Shown piece after piece: positions 27,061 through 35,589 of a stretch of 64,000 nt of DNA (position 1 is the first letter of the stretch; each line of letters starts with the position of its first letter). Source of the DNA: Rhizobium sp. NFR07 (GTDB lineage: Bacteria; Pseudomonadota; Alphaproteobacteria; Rhizobiales; Rhizobiaceae); NCBI RefSeq assembly GCF_900111905.1, contig NZ_FOKM01000018.1:1-64000 (forward strand), in the 5' to 3' direction. The notes under the pieces were generated by a model that searched no databases, was not told the origin of the DNA, and saw only the letters and a list, made by a program, of their open reading frames with translations. The translations under genes and the position numbers were made by a program.

Positions 27061-27377
27061 TCGGCCGGGCAATCGTCTTTTCGGAAGACGGGGCGCTTAT
27101 CACGGCTGCCTTTAGGCTTGCAGTGCATGCCGCGACAGGCAAGCCTACCTCGTAGTACTCGTCGGCGTCAGAAATCAATCGGCCCTAAGTGAAAATTTAC
27201 CGACCGGGATGAAGTTAAGTATACTCTAAATAGCGCGAAGGTTGTAATCTTCGAAAATCCTCGTTATTGTCGGATAATATAGAAAATCACGCGCCCGTCG
27301 TCGCAATCGCACTGCCGCGTTTAGCGATCTTTATCAAATCTCGAATAAATTGCCGCCTTCAGATAGAGGCGGGGCAG
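27061..27377. other. Leader of the TadG-like gene
   Basis: Contains a short plus-strand stretch reading GRAIVFSEDGALITAAFRL, with a stop shortly after but no start codon, possibly a gene tail; then AT-rich DNA before 27378. Confidence 0.35.
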
Positions 27378-28748
27378 ATGATCAATAGAATTTGGGCCGA
27401 CAGATCAGGAAATTTCGGCATACTTACAGCGTTAGCTCTTGTCCCCCTTATCGGTGCTGCTGGCATGGTCATCGACTTCAGTCGAGCTCTCACCCTGCGC
27501 AGTGACCTCAATGGAGCCGCCGACGCTGCCGCGCTTGGCGCAATCACGGAAGGATCTCCAGGGCTGGTCGCCCTGAGCAAGATGAGACAGGACGGCCGTG
27601 TTACAGTAGCCGAGGATGAGGGCCGTAAGCTATTCCTGGGTCATCGCAGCCTAAACACCGCTGAGGACCTGACGAGGTGGCCCCTCGATGTCTCAATCGA
27701 GGTCCAGCGCGCGGCCGGTGCGGTCACGTCTTCGGTATCGTACAGCGTCGGTATGCCGACGACATTCATGCATATTTTTGGAAAAACGCACGTTACGATC
27801 ACCGGTGGGGCAACGGCGGTCTACGGGAGTGAAAACAAGACCTTCACGGACTTCTACATGTTGCTCGACAACACACCGTCCATGGGGATCGCTGCGACCA
27901 CAAAAGACATCAAGAAGTTCCAAGCCATCACCCGTGGAAATGGTCAAAGAGGCTGCGAGTTCGCATGTCATCTGGGCCGATGGAGTTCGGATGGCACATT
28001 TAAAGCGGATCCAAACAGCTCGTACATCGTCGCGAGGAACAATAACATCACGCTACGCATCGACGTTGTCGCCAAAGCCGCACAGGCTCTCATTGATCGC
28101 GTTAAGGCGGAGATGAAAGAGACATCCGATCAATATCACGTTGCCGCCTACTCGTTCGGTAAATCAGCTCTCAAGGAGGGCTACCAGATCCTGAAAGTGC
28201 TGTCCTCTACTGTCGATATGTCGACGGCGTCTTCCGCCGTCGGAAAAGTCTCTATTCAGACGACTGATCACGACCACTTCCATGAAAATGCGCTCACGAG
28301 CTTTGACACGGCTCTCACCCTTGTCGGCAAGGAGATTGTCGGACCGGGAGGAAGCGGCACGTCACGTTCAGACCCGCAGAAAATTGTGTACTTCGTGACC
28401 GATGGTGTTGCAGACAGTCTAAAGCAAGGCGTCGCCTGCGGCGGGAGTTGGTATCAGGACAAGGGACGATGTCTCGAGCCAATCGATACGAAGTACTGCA
28501 AGGCCTTGAAAGATCGCAACATCAAGATCGCTATACTCTACACGACATATATCCCGCCTGACGGCGATCATATGTGGGAGACCTACATGAAAAAGCAGTT
28601 TGGCAAACGCATATCTGTAGCGCTTGAAGAGTGCGCCAGTGAGGAGCTGTTTTTCGAGGTGGGCCCGGATGATGACATGGCTGAAGCCATGGCGCACCTG
28701 TTCACCAAGGCTGCTAATTCCTACAAGGGGTTGCGCCTCGCATTTTAG
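27378..28748 (+). CDS. TadG-like pilus assembly / von Willebrand factor A protein
   Basis: 456 residues from ATG 27378 (MINRIWADRSGNFGILTALA), with GGGGC upstream. The N-terminus has the TadE/TadG pattern: a short basic leader, an RSGNFGI prepilin-like motif, one transmembrane helix (LTALALVPLIGAAGMVIDFS) and DLNGAADAAALGA. A vWA-like domain starts near FTDFYMLLDNTPSMG (MIDAS-like D-x-T-x-S) and includes KIVYFVTDGVADS. TadG proteins anchor Flp/Tad pili or sit in the envelope. No other tad gene is nearby, so this is an orphan copy and its partner machinery must be elsewhere, or it has another role. Confidence 0.8.
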   Translation: MINRIWADRSGNFGILTALALVPLIGAAGMVIDFSRALTLRSDLNGAADAAALGAITEGSPGLVALSKMRQDGRVTVAEDEGRKLFLGHRSLNTAEDLTRWPLDVSIEVQRAAGAVTSSVSYSVGMPTTFMHIFGKTHVTITGGATAVYGSENKTFTDFYMLLDNTPSMGIAATTKDIKKFQAITRGNGQRGCEFACHLGRWSSDGTFKADPNSSYIVARNNNITLRIDVVAKAAQALIDRVKAEMKETSDQYHVAAYSFGKSALKEGYQILKVLSSTVDMSTASSAVGKVSIQTTDHDHFHENALTSFDTALTLVGKEIVGPGGSGTSRSDPQKIVYFVTDGVADSLKQGVACGGSWYQDKGRCLEPIDTKYCKALKDRNIKIAILYTTYIPPDGDHMWETYMKKQFGKRISVALEECASEELFFEVGPDDDMAEAMAHLFTKAANSYKGLRLAF

Positions 28749-28804
28749 GGCCAAGGACGTGGATCTTTGTGGAGACGGATCGCATACCCGGCCAGTTTCC
28801 AATC

Positions 28805-28960
28805 AATACGTCACCAGATCATCCGTGCGGCTTGCCCGCTCCTGCGCGTTGTATTGTTGTAGTCGCTCGATATCCTGCTGCACAGACCGGTGGCGTGACT
28901 GCTCCATCGCCCCGGGCAGGGGAGTGCCGCGATTGCCGCTTCTGTGAACAGATTGCTTGC
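28805..28960 (-). pseudogene. Tyrosine integrase C-terminal fragment
   Basis: Minus strand: GNRGTPLPGAMEQSRHRSVQQ corresponds to the C-terminus of the intact integrase at 35590 (NRGIPLPEAMEQSRHRSVQQ). A frame shift follows, after which another frame gives DYNNTTRRSGQAARM in place of YYNNATRRSGRAARLL. It keeps the His of the catalytic set but the frame is broken before the Tyr. A second integrase scrap lies at 26998. Confidence 0.75.
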
Positions 28961-29006
28961 CAGGCAGAGGGAGCGCCCTATCGTCTTCGGGAAACAGGAG
29001 AACGAT

Positions 29007-29195
29007 ATGACGCCCGAAGAGACGGTCGCGCACCACCAGGAAACGATGTCGAGATTGCTGGAAGATGCCGCCTGGCTGAAACAGAGCGGGTTCTGGACTG
29101 AGACGTTCAGCAATGAGCAGTTGGTTGCAGCTCTCGAATTGACCGCGGAGATGTATGTCAGTGTCGCACGAGAACTGACAAAGCCGACGGCCTGA
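29007..29195 (+). CDS. Small hypothetical protein, 62 aa
   Basis: From ATG 29007 with ACAGGAGAACGAT upstream. MTPEETVAHHQETMSRLLED is followed by AAWLKQSGFWTETFSNEQL and VAALELTAEMYVSVARELTK. The full-length paralogue of the gene at 26858. The predicted fold is all-helical and soluble. Both copies neighbour fragments of the same integrase, suggesting they move together. Function unknown. Confidence 0.65.
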   Translation: MTPEETVAHHQETMSRLLEDAAWLKQSGFWTETFSNEQLVAALELTAEMYVSVARELTKPTA

Positions 29196-29238
29196 AGGCC
29201 AGGCCACCCATCACTGATGGACTTTCTGCCAGCCCACC

Positions 29239-29460
29239 TCAGCCCAGCATGTCGGCGATTTCTGCTGCCTCCAACCGGGCGGCGCCATGACGAGCAGAGC
29301 CGCGATAGCTGATCGGCTGATGCTGGGCGCAATACCAGAAGGTGACCGTTCGGCTCTCTTCAAATCCATAGCATCCCCACTTCTTGCAACCATGGTGCTG
29401 ACAGTAGTGCTCGTCGAGAATGTAGGCTTCGGGCTGGGCCGTGCGGCTTTCATCGCTCAT
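29239..29460 (-). CDS. Small Cys/His-rich hypothetical protein (putative zinc ribbon)
   Basis: 73 residues. Contains YCQHHGCKKWGCYGF and FWYCAQHQP, a C-x2-H-x2-C...C-x2-H spacing that could form a zinc site (inference). It is the last gene of a four-gene operon; its ATG overlaps the end of the preceding gene by 11 nt. No family name known to me. Confidence 0.65.
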   Translation of the reverse strand: MSDESRTAQPEAYILDEHYCQHHGCKKWGCYGFEESRTVTFWYCAQHQPISYRGSARHGAARLEAAEIADMLG

Positions 29461-29695
29461 AGGGAGCCTCGATCAGAATGTTGGCGGTCAGCAAGCACGG
29501 AAACGATGCCTCGCATCCATCCGTGCCGCGTCGATCGCAGCCGATCGCTAAAATCCGGCGTAGTTCGACGAATTCGATTGCGGCACCCAACTTCTTCACC
29601 AGAGCCTTGCGGTCATAGACACCGTGCCGATCGCAGCGCTTGCAGGACATGTTGATCGTTTCGGCGCGGTAGTCGCGCAGGACAGGCAGCGTCAT
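29450..29695 (-). CDS. Small hypothetical protein with CxxC motif
   Basis: 81 residues beginning MTLPVLRDYRAETINMSCKR. The motif SCKRCDRHGVYDRKALVKKL and a second cysteine pair (AIGCDRRGTDGCEA) suggest a zinc-ribbon-like N-terminal fold. The start overlaps the upstream stop as ATGA, so translation is coupled. Third gene of the operon. Confidence 0.7.
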   Translation of the reverse strand: MTLPVLRDYRAETINMSCKRCDRHGVYDRKALVKKLGAAIEFVELRRILAIGCDRRGTDGCEASFPCLLTANILIEAPYER

Positions 29696-30135
29696 GGTAG
29701 TGGCAGCTCATATCCGAGGACCACGGGCGCGTCGCGATATCCTCTGGTGCCGTTGCGCACCTTGATGAGCTCGCAGACACCGACGAGCGGGAAGCCGGCT
29801 GCGCGCTGCCTGTCGAAGAACTGCGCGATGGCATCATCGCGGGTGGGAGCCGTACTCCAGTCGCTGACGATGGCGCCAGGCAATTCGGGCGTGTCGCCGA
29901 CTCCGCTCTTCCACACTGCACGAAAGCCGCCGTCGCTCTTCCTATAGGCGAGCTCGACCCATGACGACGTCTGCCATTCCTTGCCGTCTTCCGATCCAAC
30001 GACGCTGGCGGTGAAATGGCGAACGTCAGCACCGCTCACGGCAGCAATGAGCTCGCGGCTCGGCTCATCGGTCGGCAGAAGTTCTGCCCAGCGATAGGCA
30101 GGGCGTACGCGGTCTTTGGTTGCCATAGACTTCAT
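29692..30135 (-). CDS. Hypothetical protein, 147 aa
   Basis: Begins MKSMATKDRVRPAYRWAELL; contains VGSEDGKEWQTSSWVELAY and ends PVVLGYELPLP. Soluble, alpha/beta composition, no signal peptide. Its ATG overlaps the stop of the preceding small gene as ATGA. Second gene of the four-gene operon. Not recognised. Confidence 0.7.
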   Translation of the reverse strand: MKSMATKDRVRPAYRWAELLPTDEPSRELIAAVSGADVRHFTASVVGSEDGKEWQTSSWVELAYRKSDGGFRAVWKSGVGDTPELPGAIVSDWSTAPTRDDAIAQFFDRQRAAGFPLVGVCELIKVRNGTRGYRDAPVVLGYELPLP

Positions 30136-30305
30136 TGCAGATTGAGCGGCAACTGAATGCCTTTCGGGATATTGGGCTTACGCAACGAGGCGATTTGCAC
30201 CCGCTCGTAGGTTTCCTTGCGCTGGCGTTCCTGCTTCTCGCGAAGCGCGCGGGACGCGGCAACGAGGGCCAGTGCTCTGGCGACGACTTCATCGGTACTA
30301 TTCAT
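30132..30305 (-). CDS. Small hypothetical helical protein, 57 aa
   Basis: Start ATG 30305 is chosen for the GGAGG located 5 nt upstream; a longer frame to 30443 lacks this. The product MNSTDEVVARALALVAASRA continues as a basic amphipathic helix (REKQERQRKETYERVQIASL). First gene of the overlapping operon. Possibly a DNA-binding or adaptor peptide (inference only). Confidence 0.6.
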   Translation of the reverse strand: MNSTDEVVARALALVAASRALREKQERQRKETYERVQIASLRKPNIPKGIQLPLNLQ

Positions 30306-30426
30306 CTGCACCTCCATCAATGTTCGCTTTTTGTTCTCATACTCCAGCGCGCAAGTCAAGATACTTGATGGATGCTCGGGCAGGAGAGGGAAGGCAATGA
30401 GGCCGCTCCGGAGGAACCGGATAGTG

Positions 30427-31425
30427 TTACGGCGCGCCTCCACGACCAGGCAACGACGAGGTCAGCCGTAGCCAGTTGCCGGAGGCAAAATCATCCTGCT
30501 CGTTCGCATCAAGCCCGCAGTTCTCCAGAAACGTCCTGGCGTCTCTGCCCGGCCTGTACTGATAGGGATAGTCTGTCGAAAACAGGATTCGGTCCTTTCC
30601 GACCACACTTGCTGCCCGCTCGAGGTAATGCGGGAAGAACATGCCGCTTGCGGTGACGTGCAGATTTTCCCGAAGATAGGTCGCAACCGGCTTTTTCAGG
30701 GCGGATACTCGATCGAATGCCGACAGGCGTTCCGCGTAAAACAGCACAAGCTCGCCCCAGTGGCCGAGGATGAGCTGCAGTCTCGGCATCCTGTCGAAAT
30801 GACCGGCAAGCAGCAACCTTATGAACTGGATGCCGGCATCGTAATGCCAGCCAAGTCCGAAGGTCGCCAGCGCCTCGTCGATGTTCGGGCTAATTCCGGA
30901 ATAATAGGCGTCACGAACTGCCTGAGGTGCTGCACGCGGATGCAGGAGGACAGGAGCACCGAGTGCCTCTGCCGTCTCGAATATCGGAATTAGCGAAGCA
31001 TCATCCAGGTTTGCGGCACCGACCCGGCCACATAGCATCGTGCCTTGAAAGCCGAGCGTGCGAACGCACCGCTCAAGCTCACGAGCGGCATCGTCCGGCG
31101 CCGGGACGGGGAGGGTGGCGAAAGCCTGCAGGCGATCGGGCCGACGGGCAACCGCCTCAGCGATCATGTCGTTGATCCGTCTGGCAAGATCGATGCTGTT
31201 CGGCCCGAGGTCGTGAAGTGCCGGGGTCGTTAGTGAGAGGACCTGTCCGTCCACGCCGGTCTCGTCCATCAGGGCAATCCGCTCATCGGTGAGATCGCGC
31301 AAGCGCCGTTTGATATCACCCCGGTGAATGGCAACGCTGGGATCAGCGAGCTCAAGCTTGATGGAGGCCCAGGCGCCCTCCACCTCTGGCGTCAGGAAAT
31401 GTTCTTCGATTGCGATCAGTTTCAT
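30427..31425 (-). CDS. Amidohydrolase-2 family protein (decarboxylase-like)
   Basis: 332 residues. The N-terminus MKLIAIEEHFLTPE carries E-E-H in place of the H-x-H metal motif, as in gamma-resorcylate/2,6-dihydroxybenzoate decarboxylases. Other family landmarks are GWHYDAGIQFIRLLLAGHFDR, LILGHWGE and FSTDYPYQ (metal-binding Asp). Family function: metal-dependent hydrolysis or non-oxidative decarboxylation of aromatic acids. The true substrate cannot be told from sequence. It stands alone and is divergent from the acetyltransferase at 31633. Confidence 0.8.
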   Translation of the reverse strand: MKLIAIEEHFLTPEVEGAWASIKLELADPSVAIHRGDIKRRLRDLTDERIALMDETGVDGQVLSLTTPALHDLGPNSIDLARRINDMIAEAVARRPDRLQAFATLPVPAPDDAARELERCVRTLGFQGTMLCGRVGAANLDDASLIPIFETAEALGAPVLLHPRAAPQAVRDAYYSGISPNIDEALATFGLGWHYDAGIQFIRLLLAGHFDRMPRLQLILGHWGELVLFYAERLSAFDRVSALKKPVATYLRENLHVTASGMFFPHYLERAASVVGKDRILFSTDYPYQYRPGRDARTFLENCGLDANEQDDFASGNWLRLTSSLPGRGGAP

Positions 31426-31632
31426 GCCTGCCTCAAAACGATAACAGGAGGAGCAACGCCGAAAGACACGATCCGTTCATGTGGGCCTCGGGATCCGGCA
31501 CCAAATTGCGGCTCAGGCACCGGCAACCATGTCATGTGGCAGTATGCTTGGTTATGGCTCGCCGGATCTCCAAACCCGTTGCGACATCCGGCATCCAGAG
31601 GCTAAATCCCGAACAGGAAAAACGGAGACGAA

Positions 31633-32184
31633 GTGTTGAACAGCGAACGCGCGAAGATGGACGCCGGCGAATGGTATTGCTGCATGGACCCGGAGCTCGA
31701 TGCGCTGCGCATGCAGGCGCGACGTGCGGTGCACGCCCACAATGTCATGCGGCCGGACGAGCGGGGCAAGATGGCTGCCGAGCTTCGCGCGCTGTTCGCC
31801 AACGCCGGCGACGCCTTTATCGAGGCACCGTTCCATTGCGCCTACGGCGTCAATATCAGCCTTGGAATGGGCGTCTATCTCAACGCTGGCTGCGTCATTC
31901 TCGATAGCGCATCGGTCTTTATAGGCAATGGAACGATGCTTGGCCCTGCGGTCCAGATCTACTGCCCCGAACACCATCACGATAAGGCCCTTCGCAAGGC
32001 GGGTCTCGAGATTGCCCGACCGGTCAACATCGGACAAGATGTCTGGATTGGTGGTGGAGCGATCATCCGGGGCGGCGTCACCATCGGGGATGGAGCGATC
32101 GTCGGCGCGGGGGCCGTCGTAACCCGCGATGTGGCGTCAGGCGCAACCGTCGTCGGCAATCCGGCACGTCCAATCAGCCGCTGA
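31633..32184 (+). CDS. Sugar O-acetyltransferase (maltose acetyltransferase/NodL type)
   Basis: 183 residues from GTG 31633. N-terminal Mac domain (MDAGEWYCCMDPELDALRMQ, ARRAVHAHN) is followed by hexapeptide repeats of the left-handed beta-helix, with catalytic-type QIYCPEHHHD, NIGQDVWIGGGAIIRGGVTI and VVGNPARPI. It transfers acetyl from acetyl-CoA to a sugar hydroxyl; NodL is the rhizobial member acting on Nod factors, but nothing here distinguishes it from general sugar acetylases. Confidence 0.88.
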   Translation: MLNSERAKMDAGEWYCCMDPELDALRMQARRAVHAHNVMRPDERGKMAAELRALFANAGDAFIEAPFHCAYGVNISLGMGVYLNAGCVILDSASVFIGNGTMLGPAVQIYCPEHHHDKALRKAGLEIARPVNIGQDVWIGGGAIIRGGVTIGDGAIVGAGAVVTRDVASGATVVGNPARPISR

Positions 32185-33142
32185 CTGGTCTTATCGGCGA
32201 TAGAAGCAGCGGAAGGCTCCCCGGCTTCAAACGAAATGCCTTCGCGGATCGAAAGCTTCCTTGGCAGAGCTTCGACGGATAGAGAAAGTCACAGGTCGCT
32301 GAATAAGGAAAGGCTGATGACGTTTCAGAGCAGCCCTTCCGATATCGGAGAAGCGCCATTGTTGTGATCGGGCAACTTCGACGGCAGTGCTGCCCGATTT
32401 GCTGCAGGAGAGCAATACACGAAAATTTCGCGGTGTCGTGTTGAGCGACGGGAGAGCCAACAGGCGAACGACGAGCTACCTCCCGCGCATCGTCCGCCTT
32501 CGGCTGCGGTCGTTCCAGGAGAGCCCGAGAAACAACCGCGCAACGGACAATCGACTGCCTGCTATGATTCCGCAATCCTTATGGTTTCGATTGGACGGTA
32601 GCGCAAAGAGCCAAGGGTGGAGGTCACCGCAACCGCCCCGCGAGCAGGGGTGACCTCCACTCACATCCGACACGCGGCGGCGAGCCAGACGCTTTCCGTG
32701 AAAGAATTGAGGCAGTCAGGACCCCTCCCAATCTGCCTCGTGCCCGCGTCTGTCGCTTACGCCGGCTTGACCAGTATGGCGCGCAGAGGCGCAATCACAA
32801 TTGTTAGCTATCGTGAATGCAAGTTCACATGGGCCATATCGCACAGGGCGCATTGCGTGCTCGGATGCACGCTGGAGAAAGCGTGAGAACAGCCAGCCAC
32901 CTTTAGCCTGGCCGCTCTCACCTTCAAAAAACAGCATGGTGCCGCGTGCGATGGTTTGCGGGACGCCGAATAGCCAATCGACGTCGGGACCGCAAGGACC
33001 TCTTCCGGGAAGCAGCGTTCAATGAGCAATGCCAGCCCGGTTTCTGTCAACTCTAGTCGGTCGCGAGCAATGCATCCGGAGCGCAAGCTGGCAGCCGATC
33101 ATCGGAAGGACGCTGGGAGATCAAAGATCGCAAGCCCGCGGC
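32185..33142. other. Long non-coding stretch
   Basis: Nearly 960 nt without a supported gene. A perfect 12-bp inverted repeat is at 32617-32660. A minus-strand segment near 33000-33086 (CIARDRLELTETGLALLIER) looks like part of a decayed gene but has no full frame. Confidence 0.4.
32617..32660. repeat. Perfect 12-bp inverted repeat
   Basis: GTGGAGGTCACC (32617-32628) and GGTGACCTCCAC (32649-32660) with a 20-nt GC-rich loop. No U-run, no adjacent gene. Confidence 0.6.
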
Positions 33143-33400
33143 CTATTCAGACGGGTCGGGCTCAATCTCTGTCGGCGCAGGGGTATGGATCATCGCCGAA
33201 GACCGCATCAGTGCTCTCACATTCCGACGCATTTCGGTTAGCGCGCGATAACGCTGCTGCAGCTCATCGATTTCGATGGCCCCAGTGATCCACTCTTCGA
33301 CGGACGCCCGAAAGCCGGGATCAGACTCGAATTTCAAACCAAGGCGCTGGTACTTTGCCACCACGGCCTCGAAAAGGGCTCGGCGTTTTTCAGTCTGCAT
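33143..33400 (-). CDS. Hypothetical protein, 85 aa
   Basis: Begins MQTEKRRALFEAVVAKYQRL, with SDPGFRASVEEWITGAIEID, then ELQQRYRALTEMRR and an acidic tail. Helical, soluble, typical coding composition. No known family; could be a small regulator. Stands alone. Confidence 0.6.
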   Translation of the reverse strand: MQTEKRRALFEAVVAKYQRLGLKFESDPGFRASVEEWITGAIEIDELQQRYRALTEMRRNVRALMRSSAMIHTPAPTEIEPDPSE

Positions 33401-33947
33401 GCGAATCTCCGTTGCGCGGAGAATATGCGAGATGTCGTAGATTGAAACTACGCCTTAGAGCGTACATCGACATGGGCTGATATTTGGCCTGATGATGGAG
33501 AAGCCAGTTTCGTGGCTTTCTGACTTCCAACCCTTATCCCCCTGTGCAGAGGTTTTTTTGCGCGGGCATCGAGCAAGATGGGGCGGCGCCGCGTAGCGGA
33601 TAAGACGTTTGGGCGCAGCGACGAATCGGCGGCTCGTGGGTTTGCCATGATTTTCTCTCGCGGTTTATGATGCCTCGTACAAATAAGGACTGCGCGGGAA
33701 AAGGACTTTCAGCAGAGGGTCCAAGTTCGATGGCACGCCAATCTCAGCGCGCGAAATTCGCGATCGGTCGGAACAACATCGTTACTCAAATGGCATCTTC
33801 TACCTCCGTTGCTCCGAGGATAAACGCGTTGTCCATTCTCATGCCTTTTGATGCACATGTTGCCTTAAGGGCCCCGCAGACTTGCGTTTGACGACCTGGA
33901 ACAGTATGTTGGACAATATCGAAAAATGTCTAACGGAGTCGTGTGAC
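33401..33947. other. Intergenic stretch
   Basis: Contains a weak minus-strand frame 33448-33648 (MANPRAADSSLRPNVLSATR...), very basic and unconvincing, a small AAGCCA/TGGCTT hairpin near 33501-33520, and the leader and promoter of the toxin-antitoxin pair. Confidence 0.4.
33888..33917 (+). promoter_or_regulatory. Possible promoter of the PIN toxin-antitoxin operon
   Basis: TTGACG (33888-33893) and GACAAT (33912-33917) with an 18-nt spacer, about 30 nt upstream of the antitoxin ATG at 33948. Confidence 0.4.
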
Positions 33948-34259
33948 ATGCCGAGACAGACAGACGGTCAGTCCGTAGCTGGGAAATCGACAAATGCCCC
34001 ACGCGACGTGAGTAAAAGCCGCTTCCACGCCGTGATGGAAGCGGCGGCCCATTCCGGACTGCTTGGCGAGAAGAGCAAGCGGATTGGCGGGCGCATCAGC
34101 CCGGCACTTCTTGAGCAAGCCAAGAACCATACTGGAATCATGACCGACACTGACTTGATCGAATTTGCTCTGGCGACCGTCGCGCTCGATGATGACTTCG
34201 GTAGAACCTTCCGTGAAACGCGCGGGACTGTCGATCCGGACCTGAAACTCGGGTTCTAA
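33948..34259 (+). CDS. Antitoxin partner of a PIN-domain toxin
   Basis: 103 residues from ATG 33948, with AACGGAG upstream. N-terminal polar region, then a helical part containing RIGGRISPALLEQAKNHTGI and DTDLIEFALATVALDDDFG, resembling a ribbon-helix-helix DNA-binding segment with a toxin-binding tail. Its stop lies 1 nt before the toxin start, the layout of type II toxin-antitoxin operons in which the antitoxin binds the toxin and represses the operon. The antitoxin call rests on position and partner. Confidence 0.7.
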   Translation: MPRQTDGQSVAGKSTNAPRDVSKSRFHAVMEAAAHSGLLGEKSKRIGGRISPALLEQAKNHTGIMTDTDLIEFALATVALDDDFGRTFRETRGTVDPDLKLGF

Positions 34260-34260
34260 C

Positions 34261-34827
34261 GTGCCGGATTTTGACTTCGCCGCGTCGATCCGTTGGGCGC
34301 GTTTCGATCCCGGCCGGACACTGGCGCGCAAACCGGATGAGGACTTGCCGTTTCTCGGGGACAGGGCTACTGCGGGCCAGGAGCTTCTCCTCGACACATG
34401 CGTCTACATCGACGGCCTTCAGGGCCGCGCTCCTGATCGCGTCGCGGACATTTTGGACATTCGTTTGAGCAATCATTCGAGTGTCGCCGTCCAGGAGCTG
34501 ATGCATACCGTTGGTGTGCTGGATCCCAGCCATCCGAGCACAGGAACGGCGATTGAACAAATAAGGCGGATGATCGAGGGGATGCAGAGTCACCGCATTT
34601 TCGTTCCCGACATCGACGTTATGGGCCGAGCAGCATTGCTTTCCGGCATGCTATGTCGATTGCAGGGCTATCAGCGAGATGCGCGGCTGAGAGCCTTGCA
34701 CGACTGCGCGCTGTTTCTTCAAGCGCAAAAGCTGGGTCTCACGGTTCTAACCGCAAATGTAAGCGACTTTGACTATCTGCTCCAGTTAATACCGGCCGGT
34801 CGGGTGCTGTTCTACCGAGCCGTCTAA
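34261..34827 (+). CDS. PIN-domain toxin (type II toxin-antitoxin)
   Basis: 188 residues from GTG 34261, directly after the antitoxin stop. PIN-domain signatures: LLLDTCVYIDGLQG (first Asp), SVAVQELMHTVG (Glu), LHDCALFLQAQKLGLTVLTA (second Asp) and NVSDFDYL (final Asp). PIN toxins are magnesium-dependent endoribonucleases (VapC family). All four acidic residues seem present, so it should be active unless neutralised. The ~45-residue N-terminal extension is longer than in typical VapC. Confidence 0.82.
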   Translation: MPDFDFAASIRWARFDPGRTLARKPDEDLPFLGDRATAGQELLLDTCVYIDGLQGRAPDRVADILDIRLSNHSSVAVQELMHTVGVLDPSHPSTGTAIEQIRRMIEGMQSHRIFVPDIDVMGRAALLSGMLCRLQGYQRDARLRALHDCALFLQAQKLGLTVLTANVSDFDYLLQLIPAGRVLFYRAV

Positions 34828-34898
34828 CGCAGTGGCCGGGTAAAGGGCTTGAACGCGGATTGGCGACGATCAGCTGGCCGATAAGGGCGAGAGAGACG

Positions 34899-35144
34899 AT
34901 GACGCTTGGAGAGTTGGCTGATCGCTATCGCTTGGAACTGCAGGACGAGTCAGTCGGCGTTCGAAAAAGCTGGGAGGAGATGTTCCGGTACACGTTTCGG
35001 CACTATTCAGCTGAAACCGAGCTCAATTCGTTCGACCTCGATGCACTTTCTGACCGAATGCTGTCGGCGGATATGAATCCTCGGATTGTCGAAGGCTACA
35101 CGAAGCGCTGGCTGGACCTACTGGAATGGGCGAGAAGCACCTAG
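34899..35144 (+). CDS. Protein resembling an integrase core-binding (SAM-like) domain
   Basis: 81 residues from ATG 34899, preceded by GGGCGAGAGAGACG. MTLGELADRYRLELQDESVG, SWEEMFRYTFRHYSAETEL and RWLDLLEWA resemble the four-helix N-terminal core-binding domain of tyrosine recombinases. No catalytic domain follows, so it is either a stand-alone domain (decoy or xis-like factor) or a truncated integrase. It lies close after the PIN toxin gene, on the same strand. Confidence 0.5.
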   Translation: MTLGELADRYRLELQDESVGVRKSWEEMFRYTFRHYSAETELNSFDLDALSDRMLSADMNPRIVEGYTKRWLDLLEWARST

Positions 35145-35259
35145 CACATTAGAATTTGAAGCTGCCCTCCAACCTCACCCTCACGCGTCGACCGCTCGTA
35201 ACTCCTCATCCGCTGGCCAGTCGGTTTGGCGTATGATTTCCATTGCGGCCGTGATGCGA

Positions 35260-35433
35260 TCACGCAGTGTTTAGGTCTTGGTGGCGAGATGATGAGTTCG
35301 CATGAACTCCAAATCCAATGACGATCTGACCGTTGAAACCCGATTGCAGACAGCCCAGCGCTTCACCCATGATCGACTGGACTTTGTCTTCCGCCGTTGT
35401 GGCCTTCGAAAGCATTTCCTGGCTCGGGTTCAT
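35260..35433 (-). CDS. Short hypothetical protein, 57 aa
   Basis: From ATG 35433, with AAGGAAGG 4 nt upstream, the minus strand encodes MNPSQEMLSKATTAEDKVQS, then IMGEALGCLQSGFNGQIVIG and a polar tail. Good ribosome-binding site and protein-like composition. It lies about 155 nt downstream of the integrase on the same strand. Unknown function. Confidence 0.5.
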   Translation of the reverse strand: MNPSQEMLSKATTAEDKVQSIMGEALGCLQSGFNGQIVIGFGVHANSSSRHQDLNTA

Positions 35434-35589
35434 CGGGCCTTCCTTCGACCGTGATGGTGGGTGCTTTTGCTGGATAGTAACCTCGGCGGGAATTTGATGG
35501 GGACAATGGGAAAGCGCCTTGTGCGAGGAGACAAATGCTATACTCCGCCGATGTGCCCGGTGATGGAGCTTTTTGGTCGAAGGTAACCT

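Noticed and set aside
33448-33648. Minus-strand 66-codon frame
   Set aside because: Very basic composition, weak ribosome-binding site, no conservation evidence.
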